64,000 bases of DNA from Teredinibacter turnerae T7901 (GCF_000023025.1 NC_012997.1:418764-482763), one strand, 5' to 3'; shown: positions 18,316 through 30,797, counted from the first letter of the stretch. Notes: generated from the letters alone by a model not told the origin. Translations and numbers: made by a program.

Positions 18316-19089
18316 ATGCCTTTAGCCAAACGCATTATTCCCTGCCTGGATGTGGACAAAGGCCGGGTGGTCAAAGGGGTCCAGTTTGTCGATATCCGCG
18401 ATGCGGGCGATCCGGTGGAAGTGGCCAAAAAATACAACGAGCAAGGCGCGGACGAAATTACCTTTCTCGATATTACCGCCAGCCACGAAGCGCGCGAAAC
18501 CACCATTAACACCGTGGAAAAAATCGCTGCCGAAGTCTTTATACCTCTTACCGTGGGCGGCGGCATCCGCACCCTGGACGATATTCGCAACATGCTGAAC
18601 GCGGGCGCCGACAAGGTAAGCATTAATTCGGCGGCGGTAAAAGACCCTGATTTTGTCAGAATCGCTGCGGAAAAATTTGGTTCCCAGTGCATAGTCGTCG
18701 CGATAGATGCGAAGCGTGTCAGCGCCGATGGTGAGCCGGGGCGTTGGGAAATTTTTACCCACGGTGGCCGCAACCCGACGGGAATCGACGCGGTGGAGTG
18801 GGCAGTGCGCATGACAGAGTACGGTGCCGGTGAGATTCTGTTGACCAGTATGGATCGCGACGGCACCAAAGACGGCTTCGATCTGGGGGTGACCCGCGCA
18901 ATCAGCGAAGCTGTGCGCGTACCCGTGATCGCTTCTGGCGGCGTCGGTAATTTGCAGCACCTGGTGGATGGCGTGATTAAAGGCGGCGCGGATGCGGTGT
19001 TAGCTGCGAGTATCTTTCACTTTGGTGAATACACAGTCCCGGAAGCCAAGGCCTATATGGAACAACACGGGATCGAAGTGCGCTTGTAA
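18316..19089 (+). CDS. hisF: imidazole glycerol phosphate synthase, cyclase subunit
   Basis: 257 aa TIM barrel. Motifs: [20 protein letters not shown] with catalytic Asp 11, [37 protein letters not shown] with the second catalytic Asp, and [17 protein letters not shown]. It joins with HisH to use ammonia for making IGP and AICAR. It is the last gene of the cluster here; hisI and hisE are not found downstream, since a strong terminator follows. Confidence 0.97.
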   Translation: MPLAKRIIPCLDVDKGRVVKGVQFVDIRDAGDPVEVAKKYNEQGADEITFLDITASHEARETTINTVEKIAAEVFIPLTVGGGIRTLDDIRNMLNAGADKVSINSAAVKDPDFVRIAAEKFGSQCIVVAIDAKRVSADGEPGRWEIFTHGGRNPTGIDAVEWAVRMTEYGAGEILLTSMDRDGTKDGFDLGVTRAISEAVRVPVIASGGVGNLQHLVDGVIKGGADAVLAASIFHFGEYTVPEAKAYMEQHGIEVRL

Positions 19090-19116
19090 TTGCACACACA
19101 AACGGCGGTCTTAACA

Positions 19117-19149
19117 CAAAAAAAAGCGCCTTATGGGCGCTTTTTTTTG
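19117..19149. terminator. bidirectional Rho-independent terminator
   Basis: A stem AGCGCC/GGCGCT with a short loop is flanked by a run of A on the left and eight T on the right, so it works in both directions. It ends hisBHAF on the plus strand and the PiT operon on the minus strand. Confidence 0.9.
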
Positions 19150-19176
19150 TGGTTTGGAAACGGCGTGCGCTTGTTG

Positions 19177-20454
19177 TCAGGCGCCGAAAATGCTCTTAAA
19201 CATAAAAAAGAACACAATCGCCAGCCCGGCCCCGGCAGGCAGGGTGACCAGCCAGCTCAGGAAAATAGAACCGATAACTCCCAGGTTTAGCGCTCCGATA
19301 CCGCGCGCCATTCCCACGCCGAGGACAGCGCCTACCAGCGTGTGGGTCGTCGAGATGGGCAGCCCCAGGCCGGATGCAACCACCACGGTGCTGGCGGCAC
19401 CCAGTTCAGCTGCGAAGCCGCGACTTGGCGTCAGTTCGGTGATCTTGCGGCCAATGGTGGCGATAACCTTGTAGCCATAGGTCGCCAAACCCACCACAAT
19501 CCCCAGGCCGCCAAGCAGTAATACCCAGCCAGGCATGGCTGATTTGGCTGCAATAGCGCCACCGGAAGATACAACGGTTACGATCGCTGCCAGTGGACCT
19601 ACCGCATTGGCAACGTCGTTGGAGCCATGGGCAAAGGCCATTGAGCAGGCGGTGAAGATCATAAGTACCGCAAACACCTTTTCTACGTTGGCGTAGCGGT
19701 TGTCGCCCTGGGGTGCCTGGGTGTTCACTCGACGCAAAAAATAAAATCCCACCGCAGCGGCGATTAAACCGATCAACACGGCGATACCGGTATTTTCCAG
19801 ATAGCTCAGCTTGAGGCCGCTGTCTTTGAACACGTGCTTGAGCCCCTTTAACAGGGTTACCATCGCAATTAAAAAGCCGACCAAGAACATATATACAGGA
19901 ATGAATCGACGCGCTGCCGCTTCAGGATGTTCGTTATTGAATATCAGCCACTGCACGCTCTTAAACAGCAGAAACGAAAAGGTGCCTGCGAGAACGGGCG
20001 AAACCACCCAACTGGCGACAATGGTGCCAACTTTACCCCAGGCGATCGCACTGGTAGAGATTCCCACTGCGGCAAAACCGACGATGGCACCAACAATCGA
20101 GTGGGTGGTCGATACTGGCCAGCCCAGCATACTGGCGATAACCAGCCAGGTGCCGGCGGCGAGCAGGGCCGAGAGCATGCCGTACACCAACAATTCCGGG
20201 TGGCCCGCCATAATTGCCGGGTCGATGATGCCCTTGCGCACGGTTGCGGTCACTTCGCCACCCGCCAGGTAAGCACCCAAAAATTCGAAAACCATGGCAA
20301 TAATAATTGCCTGTCTGATGGTCAGTGCACCGGAACCCACGGAGGTTCCCATGGCATTGGCCACATCATTTGCGCCCACTCCCCAGGCCATAAATACACA
20401 AAAAATACATCCGAGCACCAATAAAATGGTGCCGTAGTCAGCCAAAATCGACAT
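19177..20454 (-). CDS. PiT-family inorganic phosphate transporter
   Basis: 425 aa with about ten membrane helices and the two PiT signatures: AWGVGANDVANAMGTSVGSGALTIRQ cut short here as GANDVANAMGTSVGSG at the N-terminal half, and AHGSNDVANAVGPLAAIV in the C-terminal half, plus two copies of the re-entrant motif [16 protein letters not shown] and GLPISTTHTLVGAVLG. PiT proteins carry metal-phosphate with protons or sodium. The gene follows a DUF47 partner 42 bases upstream, the usual pairing. A second, longer PiT lies at 46430. Confidence 0.95.
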   Translation of the reverse strand: MSILADYGTILLVLGCIFCVFMAWGVGANDVANAMGTSVGSGALTIRQAIIIAMVFEFLGAYLAGGEVTATVRKGIIDPAIMAGHPELLVYGMLSALLAAGTWLVIASMLGWPVSTTHSIVGAIVGFAAVGISTSAIAWGKVGTIVASWVVSPVLAGTFSFLLFKSVQWLIFNNEHPEAAARRFIPVYMFLVGFLIAMVTLLKGLKHVFKDSGLKLSYLENTGIAVLIGLIAAAVGFYFLRRVNTQAPQGDNRYANVEKVFAVLMIFTACSMAFAHGSNDVANAVGPLAAIVTVVSSGGAIAAKSAMPGWVLLLGGLGIVVGLATYGYKVIATIGRKITELTPSRGFAAELGAASTVVVASGLGLPISTTHTLVGAVLGVGMARGIGALNLGVIGSIFLSWLVTLPAGAGLAIVFFFMFKSIFGA

Positions 20455-20496
20455 GAAATTACTTCCTCAAAACAGTTTTATTAGGCGTGCGGGGAA

Positions 20497-21177
20497 TCAG
20501 CGTGCGAGAAGTTGCAGCAGGCGCTGACCCGTGCGTTGAGCGCGGTCTGCGAGGTCACCCATTTCTTCGATAATGCGATAGAAGAAGATAACGTCTACTG
20601 GAGGAAGTTCGGGTTCGAGCTTGAAAAGCTCGGCGCGGAGGGCGATTTGTTGGTGATCGGTTTGCTGTTCCAGTCGGTTGAGCTCACTGACCATCGATTC
20701 GACCAGGTCCATTTCGCGGCCGCCAAAGCCGGTCTCGAGAAGTTGGTCCAGTTCCGCAATGGCGGTATGCGCCTGCTCAACGGTACTAAACGCGGTGTTG
20801 AGGTAGGCTTCTACGGGTTCGTGCAGCTGTTTGGGAAACACCATTTTGCGGCCGAGCATAAGGCCGGATATATCCTTGCAGCGGTTGGGGATTTTGTCCT
20901 GACGGGTAATCAGCTCCAGCAGATCAGCGCGGGGTACTGGCAGGAACAGGTTTTTGGGGAGGTGAAGGCGGATCTGTTTTTTCAGTTCGTCAGCCTGCTG
21001 CTCGAGCTTGGAGATCGCGTTGTAGCTTGCTTCAGCGGCTGTCCAGTCTTCATTTACGCTGGCGCGGTAAAAGCCCAGCAGTTCGCGCGCGGTCTGCAGC
21101 GCTACCGTCATATGCTCTTCCATGGGCTTGATCGGGGAGCGGCCGAACATTTCGGTCAATGGGTTTTTCAATTTCAT
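20497..21177 (-). CDS. DUF47/TIGR00153 PhoU-like partner of PiT
   Basis: 226 aa from the ATG at 21177 (MKLKNPLTEMFGRSPIKPME), preceded by GAGAA; the open frame extends further but this start matches the family. It is all helical with PhoU-like pattern: QADELKKQIRLHLPKNLFLP and RQDKIPNRCKDISGLMLGRK. Proteins of this family are encoded next to PiT transporters and are thought to modulate them from the cytoplasmic side. Operon order DUF47 then PiT is standard. Confidence 0.92.
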   Translation of the reverse strand: MKLKNPLTEMFGRSPIKPMEEHMTVALQTARELLGFYRASVNEDWTAAEASYNAISKLEQQADELKKQIRLHLPKNLFLPVPRADLLELITRQDKIPNRCKDISGLMLGRKMVFPKQLHEPVEAYLNTAFSTVEQAHTAIAELDQLLETGFGGREMDLVESMVSELNRLEQQTDHQQIALRAELFKLEPELPPVDVIFFYRIIEEMGDLADRAQRTGQRLLQLLAR

Positions 21178-21352
21178 GATTTTCTCGTAGATATCTGTGC
21201 CACATGAGATGTGCGGCATATTACAGAAATATGAAGAAACTACTACCCAAAAACGAGAATCGGCGTCGCTGGATCAATTTCCGAGACAAATCGACGCGTA
21301 AGACTAAAACGAAGGTTACAGCAGGCGGTGGCATTCGCGCCAGAGGAAGTTG

Positions 21353-21374
21353 CCCCCATTCATTACCATGGGGG
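21353..21374 (-). terminator. stem-loop after the exported methyltransferase gene
   Basis: CCCCCAT pairs perfectly with ATGGGGG around an eight-base loop, 12 bases beyond the stop at 21386 on the minus strand. No T-tract follows, so termination is uncertain. Confidence 0.4.
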
Positions 21375-21385
21375 CTGGGGAGAAT

Positions 21386-22159
21386 CTAGGGTTTGCGGAA
21401 TTTCAAAGTCCAGCGGTCGGTGTGCCCGGTTACAGACGCATCGCCAACCTCCAGGGTGGTGTCATCCTGGGGACGGTAGTGCAGCGGTGAGTAATCTACA
21501 AATTCGAAGCCTGCAGCTTCTATTTCCTTAATTGCCAACACCGGATCAATACGGCGGCGGTTTGCATCTGAATTAGGCTCCATATGGCGACGGGTATGAT
21601 CGACAACGCCGTAGATTCCGCCGGACTTTAGTGCCTTAAACGCGGCGTCATTCATGGCTTTGCGTCCTTCAGGGCCAAAATTGTGATAGTTGCGGAAGGT
21701 CAACACCATGTCGGCGTCGGTTATGCCGAGGTCTGCGTTTTCCAGCACATAACGCGGCGCGTTTTCCGGGCGATATACCTTAGATTCGGGTGCGATCAGC
21801 GATACCTTGTCGAAGCCCTTTTGTTTCAGCACATCCTGCTTTTCCAGGTAGCCCGTTCCGTAAGCCACGTACAACTTGCCCTTGTCGCGCAAAGTTGGCG
21901 CGAGAAGACGGGTGTACCAGCCGCCGCCGGGGATCAGTTCTACGACGGTCATATCTCGATTAAAGCCGAAAAAGGTCAAGGTCTCTACAGGCAAGCGGTT
22001 GGCGTCACGCGCTGTATCTTTTTCCGGGCGTGATTTTGCCGCCATAGCTTTGTTCAGGGCCTTGACTGTCGCGTTATCAGTGGTCGCGCCAGCAGTGACG
22101 CTCAGAGCCAGCAAACCTGCAGCTAGAGCAAAGGGTTTCAGACAAGCGGAAATTGACAT
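21386..22159 (-). CDS. exported class I methyltransferase-like protein
   Basis: 257 aa. The N-terminus MSISACLKPFALAAGLLALS...AGA is a signal peptide. The body has a class I methyltransferase layout: VVELIPGGGWYTRLLAPTL in place of the glycine-rich AdoMet loop, LYVAYGTGYLEK, ADMVLTFRNYHNFGPEGR and LKSGGIYGVVDHTRRHM. Proteins of this kind are found in many proteobacteria as predicted methyltransferases. How AdoMet would be reached outside the cytoplasm is unclear, so it may bind another ligand. Single gene, no obvious partner. Confidence 0.82.
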   Translation of the reverse strand: MSISACLKPFALAAGLLALSVTAGATTDNATVKALNKAMAAKSRPEKDTARDANRLPVETLTFFGFNRDMTVVELIPGGGWYTRLLAPTLRDKGKLYVAYGTGYLEKQDVLKQKGFDKVSLIAPESKVYRPENAPRYVLENADLGITDADMVLTFRNYHNFGPEGRKAMNDAAFKALKSGGIYGVVDHTRRHMEPNSDANRRRIDPVLAIKEIEAAGFEFVDYSPLHYRPQDDTTLEVGDASVTGHTDRWTLKFRKP

Positions 22160-23097
22160 GGAATTACCTTATTGAAGTGTGGGAAGTTGCGTTTATATGG
22201 GGATTGGACGGCAGAAAACAAAAAAAATCTCAAAAATCTGAATTTATTCGCAAACCAACATACGGTACTAATGTTGTAGTTTTGGCATCTACAGGAAAAT
22301 ATTAGACATAGTTCGCCAAAATATGCGAACCGGCGCGCTAGTACGAAAGTCTGTATGGTGGGTTCATGTTTTCTTCTGGTCTGGTGCTGAAGGTTTATTG
22401 ATGCAGCGCAATTTCATGAATTTTCGGCTCGCCGTGCACCGTCGTATCTCGATTTTTATAAGGCCGATGCGAGTATCTAAACTCACAGCGTTTATGTTTT
22501 TGACAGGGTGTATACGCTATTGTATTTGTCATTCGTGACGGTTTTAGCACCCGTAAAGATAAAACAGCCGCACTTTCTCCGGTTCGCAAGCAATCTGCGT
22601 AAATTTATACTTCTGTTGTTCCCGAATTTGCTTGAGTTCTAGCAAATATTTAATGTGTGAACAGATTTGTATTTTTTTATGTTCGACGTTTTTTCTGCAG
22701 TTAGGTCGAGCATTAAGAGTATTACTTAAATTCTCATCCGTTTTTCGCAGCCTTTTTATCGTGTTTTCAAGATCATTAGCAATTTGGAATGAAAATGAGC
22801 TGTAGTATTACTTCTGGCTAAAACGCAGTGTTACAATCTCCGCCGAAGTTGGAAGCGGTCTTAACGTGTGGTGATCAATAAAAAGAATAAATGGCTACCT
22901 TCCGTTAAAACCGCTTTCCAGCTTTTATAACGATTGCGTCGTGATCTATGTCACTCCATGTGATTTGCGGTTCGTCCGCAATGGCGACCATTCAATCACT
23001 GCACAGAGGTTCCTCTAAATCTGTGGATGTGCAGTCAGGAATCATCCTTTATCCATAACAATAAAAATTCGACAACTCTGTTTGGAGACACCTAGGC
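22160..23097. promoter_or_regulatory. long upstream region of the first cellulase
   Basis: 938 bases without a convincing gene; short frames here have no ribosome site. Toward the cellulase it holds a CRP-like site at 22940-22955 (GTGA-N6-TCAC), a hairpin TTGCGG/CCGCAA at about 22963-22979, and an inverted repeat ACTGCACA/TGTGCAGT at about 22998-23035 that encloses AGAGG/CCTCT. The far part (22200-22800) is AT-rich with nothing recognisable. Confidence 0.45.
22940..22955 (+). promoter_or_regulatory. candidate CRP-family binding site
   Basis: CGTGATCTATGTCACT matches the CRP palindrome TGTGA-N6-TCACA at the GTGA and TCAC half-sites with the right six-base gap; the inner TCTA also agrees with the strong-site sequence. 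It lies about 142 bases before the cellulase ATG, a plausible place for catabolite control. Not tested. Confidence 0.45.
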
Positions 23098-25197
23098 ATG
23101 ATAATCAAAAATATCAGAACGCTGATGAGCGTGGCGATTGCCACTGCTATCATGGCGCCGACGGCATATGCCGCGAACTGTTCCAATGTTAACGTTTACC
23201 CGGACTGGACCGCACGCGATTGGTCTGGTGGCCCGTTCAACCACGCCAATGCTGGCGATCAAATGGTTTACCAGAACACTCTGTATAGTGCTAACTGGTA
23301 CACCACTGCAGTACCTGGCAGCGATCCTTCCTGGACCAGCGTAGGTGCGTGCGACGGCGGTTCCAGCACCAGCTCTACTTCCAGCAGCTCGAGCTCATCT
23401 TCCAGCAGCTCTTCTTCATCCAGTAACTCGTCCAGCAACTCGTCTAGCAGCTCTTCTTCAAGCAGCTCTTCTTCAAGCAGCTCATCTTCAAGCGGTGGTC
23501 AGTGTGAAGAAGTATGTAGCTGGTACGGCCAGGGCGTTTACCCACTGTGTCAAAACACCAGTGGCTGGGGTTGGGAAAACAACCAAAGCTGTATCGGTCG
23601 TCAAACTTGCGAAAGTCAGAACGGCGGTAATGGCGGTGTCGTGAGCAACTGCGGTACTGGCTCTTCCAGCAGTTCTTCTAGCAGCTCCTCATCAAGCAGC
23701 TCCAGTTCTTCAAGCTCAAGCTCTTCTTCCAGTGGTAGCACTTCTACCTCTAGCAGCTCGAGCTCGTCTTCAAGCAGCTCCAGCTCTTCCAGTTCTACCA
23801 GTACATCCTCCAGTGGCGGTATGTTCCGTGTAGACGCCAGCGGTAACATCACCAAAAATGGTGAAGTATTCCCAGTACACTGTGGTTCCTGGTTCGGTTT
23901 GGAAGGTCGTCACGAGCCTTCAGACGATCCAACTAACCCTGGCGGCGCGCCAATGGAGTTGTACATTGGTAACGTATTCTGGGCGAACGAACACTCGCGC
24001 ACCATGGAGCAAACCATGGAAGAAATTACCGCGCGCGGTATCAACGTTATTCGTTTCCCAATCGTGCCACAAACTCTGGATGCTAGTGATCCACAGGGCC
24101 GTGACCCCTACCTGAAAAACTACGAGCCACTGCGTCAGACTAACGCCCGCCAGGCGATGGAAGACTTCATCGTAATGGCTGACCAATACGGTCTGGAAGT
24201 TATGCTCGATATCCACTCCTGCTCTAACTACGTCGGTTGGCGTGCAGGCCGCTTTGACGCGCGTCCTCCATACGCGGATGCGGATCGTGATCTATACGAT
24301 TACTTCCGTGAAGACTACTCCTGTGCTGCAAGTGGCAACCCATCCAGCGTTGATCACGTGCAAGCGTATGATAAAGCGGCTTGGTTGGACGACCTGCGTG
24401 AACTGGCTGGTCTGGCTGACGAACTGGGTGTAGATAACATTATCGGTGTCGACATCTTCAACGAGCCCTGGGACTACACTTGGGCTGAGTGGAAAACGAA
24501 CATCGAAGACGCTTACCAGGCGATCGACGAAGTTAACTCTGACCTGTTGATCTTTGCTCAGGGTATTTCTGCTTCCGCCGGTAATCAGGACGGCAACCCT
24601 GACGATGCAGTCGAAGTACCTCACGGTGACGAATTCTCTAACCCGAACTGGGGTGAGAACCTGTACGAAGCCGGTGCTGACCTGCCAAACGTACCTCAGT
24701 CCCGCCTGGTATTCTCACCACACACTTACGGTCCTTCCGTATTTGTACAGAGCATGTTCATGGATCCAGCCGAGCCAGAGTGTGAAGGTCTTTCTGGCGA
24801 CGAAGCCGGCGATCTGGGCTGTAACATCGTAATTAACCCAGAATTGCTGCGCCCAGGTTGGGAAGAGCACTTCGGTTACCTGCGTGACATGGGTTATGCG
24901 ATTGTTGTTGGTGAATTCGGCGGCCACTACAACTGGCCACAAGGTTCCAGTGAGCGCGATCTGGCTCGTTGGGGCTACATCACCGATAACGTTGACGAGC
25001 AGTGGCAGAATGCGTTCGTGGACTACATGGACGAGAAAAACATCGAAGCATGTTACTGGTCAATCAACCCAGAGTCTGGCGATACTGGTGGTCTTTACTC
25101 TCACGCCTACGACCCCATCAGCAACACCGGTGGCTGGGGAACCTGGACTGGTTTCGAAGAAGGTAAGTGGAGCATGTTGAACCGTCTGTGGGATTAA
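23098..25197 (+). CDS. secreted cellulase CBM5-CBM10-GH5
   Basis: 699 aa. Signal peptide (MIIKNIRTLMSVAIATAIMA...AYA); CBM5/12 module about residues 29-83 ([30 protein letters not shown]); poly-Ser linker about 84-136; CBM10 module about 138-186 ([28 protein letters not shown]); second poly-Ser linker about 190-242; GH5 domain to the end. The GH5 acid/base is E456 ([11 protein letters not shown]) and the nucleophile E606 ([10 protein letters not shown]). The likely substrate is cellulose or another beta-1,4-glucan or mannan; the sequence alone does not decide. It is followed by a terminator and by a longer paralogue. Confidence 0.94.
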   Translation: MIIKNIRTLMSVAIATAIMAPTAYAANCSNVNVYPDWTARDWSGGPFNHANAGDQMVYQNTLYSANWYTTAVPGSDPSWTSVGACDGGSSTSSTSSSSSSSSSSSSSSSNSSSNSSSSSSSSSSSSSSSSSSGGQCEEVCSWYGQGVYPLCQNTSGWGWENNQSCIGRQTCESQNGGNGGVVSNCGTGSSSSSSSSSSSSSSSSSSSSSSSSGSTSTSSSSSSSSSSSSSSSSTSTSSSGGMFRVDASGNITKNGEVFPVHCGSWFGLEGRHEPSDDPTNPGGAPMELYIGNVFWANEHSRTMEQTMEEITARGINVIRFPIVPQTLDASDPQGRDPYLKNYEPLRQTNARQAMEDFIVMADQYGLEVMLDIHSCSNYVGWRAGRFDARPPYADADRDLYDYFREDYSCAASGNPSSVDHVQAYDKAAWLDDLRELAGLADELGVDNIIGVDIFNEPWDYTWAEWKTNIEDAYQAIDEVNSDLLIFAQGISASAGNQDGNPDDAVEVPHGDEFSNPNWGENLYEAGADLPNVPQSRLVFSPHTYGPSVFVQSMFMDPAEPECEGLSGDEAGDLGCNIVINPELLRPGWEEHFGYLRDMGYAIVVGEFGGHYNWPQGSSERDLARWGYITDNVDEQWQNAFVDYMDEKNIEACYWSINPESGDTGGLYSHAYDPISNTGGWGTWTGFEEGKWSMLNRLWD

Positions 25198-28483
<3,286 letters not shown>

Positions 28484-28509
28484 CCATTAACGACGCTTTA
28501 GCGTGAACG

Positions 28510-28541
28510 AAGCCCGGACAATGCGCCGGGCTTTTTTTTTG
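28510..28541 (+). terminator. Rho-independent terminator of the GH11-GH5 gene
   Basis: AAGCCCGG and CCGGGCTT pair around a short loop and are followed by a long T run, 26 bases after the stop. It resembles the terminator of the preceding cellulase gene. Confidence 0.9.
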
Positions 28542-28585
28542 GTTAAAAGCGTACCTAAGCCTTGGGCCTGGAGGATTATGGGAGG

Positions 28586-29005
28586 CTAGCCGAGTGAGCT
28601 CGCCAGGTTCGCGCGTTTGAGGTGCGAAACCAGGGGCCCGTCGTGAGCAAGGTTGTGTTGTTCGAACCATACCGGCAGCAGGTCACTTACATAGACTCGC
28701 GCTGCGGCGACGGAGCCGCGCGCCACCATTGCGTTGAGGCGGTTTATTTCCTGCAGCACCATCAAGTGGTCGCGCAGGTGGGTCTCCATCTGATCGGCGG
28801 GGTAGTGGCTTTGCCGCATAAGCTGCTGTTCTTTGGCGAAATGTTCTTCAGCATGACTGGCCAGCGCGGCGAAATGCAGAATAAAATCGACCAGTCCGGC
28901 AGCATTGAGTTTGGCAACAAGGCCGTGGAATTCGTCGTGGGTGCGATCAATGATGGGGTGGCCCAAATGTAGCGATTCAGGCCGGGTCGTTAAAAGGTCT
29001 GTCAT
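28586..29005 (-). CDS. bacteriohemerythrin-like protein
   Basis: 139 aa from ATG 29005, with CAGGAG seven bases upstream; a longer frame starts at 29041. Di-iron ligands of the hemerythrin fold can be followed: His in LHLGHPIIDRTHDEF, HxxxHxxxE in ASHAEEHFAKEQQLM, HxxxH in HLRDHLMVL and HxxxxD in EQHNLAHDGPLV. Such four-helix proteins bind oxygen or sense it in the cytoplasm. It stands alone, with no receptor or diguanylate cyclase domain attached. Confidence 0.88.
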   Translation of the reverse strand: MTDLLTTRPESLHLGHPIIDRTHDEFHGLVAKLNAAGLVDFILHFAALASHAEEHFAKEQQLMRQSHYPADQMETHLRDHLMVLQEINRLNAMVARGSVAAARVYVSDLLPVWFEQHNLAHDGPLVSHLKRANLASSLG

Positions 29006-29323
29006 GCCTGTACTCCTGTGGCACGTCTTATGGCACATCATCTGACTGTCGCCCCTTTTGTACTCTTCTGAATCTATGTCCGGCTCCGCATTTTGCGGCG
29101 CGGGTGAAAATCAGCTGCGTGGCTCTAGCAGTTTGTACACATCGAGCTGACGCAGGTATGGGGCTATGTCAGAGGCGCTCACAGTCCATTTATTAGCAGT
29201 GACAGAAATATAGCGCTTTGTGGTCTGGCGTAACAATTAAATGCTTTTATCGTCATATTCAAACTGATAATAAAAGCGTCACATTGTGTTTTTACGCGAA
29301 ATAACTCTCTGGTTGTGCTTCGC
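29006..29323. other. intergenic region downstream of yebG
   Basis: 318 bases between the hemerythrin gene and the end of yebG, both on the minus strand. An inverted repeat GCTTTTAT/ATAAAAGC lies at 29243-29277 and could end yebG transcription, though it lacks a good T-tract. Nothing else recognised. Confidence 0.35.
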
Positions 29324-29623
29324 TTAACCGTTGATGGCAGTAACCTTAGATGAGCTGTCTTCGGTAGTTTCGGTGTCGGCTTCCTCTAGTTCCAGCAAGA
29401 CCGACGGTTTACCTTTACAGGCTTTAGCCAGTGCATCACTGTTTTTGGCCAGCAGTAAGCCAATGGCCTCTAGATTTTCATCGCTTATGCCGGAAATACG
29501 GCTCTCTATCAGCTGGGTGATGTTAGCTGCCAGTTCCAACATGTTATCGTGCGCTTCTGCGGCTTTTTTATCGTCGAACATACTTCCGTCCCGGTCACAT
29601 TTCCAAACTGCGATTACAGGCAT
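29324..29623 (-). CDS. yebG: YebG family DNA-damage-inducible protein
   Basis: 99 aa. MPVIAVWKCDRDGSMFDDKK followed by AAEAHDNMLELAANITQLIE and IGLLLAKNSDALAKACKGKP matches the layout of Escherichia YebG, a small SOS protein of unknown mechanism. GGAGA precedes the ATG by nine bases. A near-ideal LexA box lies 27 bases before the start, which supports the call strongly. The C-terminus is acidic and Thr/Ser-rich. Confidence 0.85.
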   Translation of the reverse strand: MPVIAVWKCDRDGSMFDDKKAAEAHDNMLELAANITQLIESRISGISDENLEAIGLLLAKNSDALAKACKGKPSVLLELEEADTETTEDSSSKVTAING

Positions 29624-29649
29624 AACACAAGGTCTCCGTTGAGGGTGTG

Positions 29650-29669
29650 TACTGTTTGTTTGTACAGTA
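29650..29669 (-). promoter_or_regulatory. LexA (SOS) box upstream of yebG
   Basis: CTGT-N8-ACAG with flanking TA on both sides (TACTGT...ACAGTA), the full gammaproteobacterial LexA consensus, with a T-rich centre. It sits 27 bases before the yebG start codon. Confidence 0.88.
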
Positions 29670-29759
29670 TGTCAAGCTTTGTTGCTCTTGTAAACCCATT
29701 GGGTTTTGGCAACGGCTAGGGTAAGGTTGTGCCTCCTCTACTGACTCTCTGGAGCATGC

Positions 29760-30344
29760 ATGTCTCTTACGGAATCCACCATGATGGCGCTGGGTACCAG
29801 CGCGCCTGACTTTTCTCTGCCTTCCACTGAAGGCATCACTGTTTCTCTCAGCGACTTTAACAGCTCCAAATTACTGGTTGTGGTGTTTATGTGTAATCAC
29901 TGCCCGTATGTGATCCACATCTCCTCCGCGCTGGCAGAACTGGCCGAAGAGACCATGCCTATGGGCGTGTCTTTTGTGGGTATTAACAGTAACGACACCC
30001 AGGCATATCCGGCGGACAGCTTCGAGAAAATGCGCGAGGAAAAAGCGTTTCGCGGCTACCCTTTCGCGTATTTGTGGGACGAAACTCAGGAAGTGGCACG
30101 CGCCTACGACGCCGCCTGTACGCCAGATATTTTCGTGTTTGACGCGGATCGCACGCTGGTGTATCGCGGTGAGTTCGACGGCAGCCGACCGGATAGAATC
30201 TCGTCTGGCAATTACGATTCGGCCAAAAATCCGTCGACAGGGGAAACTTTACGTCAGGTTTTGCAAGATTTACTCAATGGCAAGGGCGCTCCCACCAAGC
30301 AATATCCGTCGATGGGCTGCAATATCAAGTGGCGCGATTCTTAA
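29760..30344 (+). CDS. thioredoxin/peroxiredoxin-like (AhpC/TSA fold) protein
   Basis: 194 aa. GTSAPDFSLPSTEGITVSLS at the N-terminus is typical of redoxin proteins, and the active-site region VVVFMCNHCPYVIHI holds a CxxC (CNHC). AYDAACTPDIFVFDADRTLV carries the cis-Pro loop. This is the group usually named thioredoxin family protein. It is cytoplasmic, since no signal peptide is seen. GGAG lies five bases before the ATG. The redox partner is unknown. Confidence 0.86.
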   Translation: MSLTESTMMALGTSAPDFSLPSTEGITVSLSDFNSSKLLVVVFMCNHCPYVIHISSALAELAEETMPMGVSFVGINSNDTQAYPADSFEKMREEKAFRGYPFAYLWDETQEVARAYDAACTPDIFVFDADRTLVYRGEFDGSRPDRISSGNYDSAKNPSTGETLRQVLQDLLNGKGAPTKQYPSMGCNIKWRDS

Positions 30345-30551
30345 CAATTCGCGTTTAATTACTCTAAGTTATTGATCTAAAAGAATTTTTGATACTGTCG
30401 GTTATTTTAACATTATTAGTCGTGCGCCCCGCTTGTCGGTACTTACATCATTGTTACATATGACATTTTTGTGATTGGCCTATCAATTGCAGTGTGACGT
30501 ATGTAACCGTAAAAACCGCAATTAATTCAAAAAAGTCAGAGGGGCGGACAC

Positions 30552-30797
30552 GTGATTTATCGAAAAGGTGAAGGTGAAAGAACCTGGTATAGAACAGACC
30601 GATGCTTTCGCGTCGGAGAAGATTGGTACATTGCCACGCGCGAGGGCAAGGACATAGGTCCATTTAAATCGCGTGTCACGGCAGAGCGGTCAGCGGAGCG
30701 TCTGATTGCTATTCTCAGGGAAGATCGCAAGGATGTGGACAACTACACTCGTAAGCTTGTGCTCGAAGGTATTTGGGCGGACACCAACTTCGCCTAG
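30552..30797 (+). CDS. DUF6316 family small protein
   Basis: 81 aa from a GTG with AGAGGGG about seven bases upstream. IYRKGEGERTWYRTDRCFRV followed by WYIATREGKDIGPFKSR has the pattern of the small DUF6316 proteins of marine gammaproteobacteria. It is basic and soluble. Function is unknown and the neighbours give no hint. Confidence 0.75.
   Translation: MIYRKGEGERTWYRTDRCFRVGEDWYIATREGKDIGPFKSRVTAERSAERLIAILREDRKDVDNYTRKLVLEGIWADTNFA

Noticed and set aside
21220-21237. Pho-box-like sequence before the DUF47-PiT operon
   Set aside because: Only about 10 of 14 positions fit, one half-site is poor, and no matching -10 is seen.
22323-22538. 71-codon plus frame before the cellulase
   Set aside because: No ribosome site, no recognisable motif, and it sits in AT-rich non-coding DNA.
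23616-23855. Glu/Leu-rich minus-strand frame in the first cellulase
   Set aside because: It is the complement of the poly-Ser linker; the same kind of ELEELELL frame appears opposite every poly-Ser tract (26410-26610, 40079-40462, 43773-44204).
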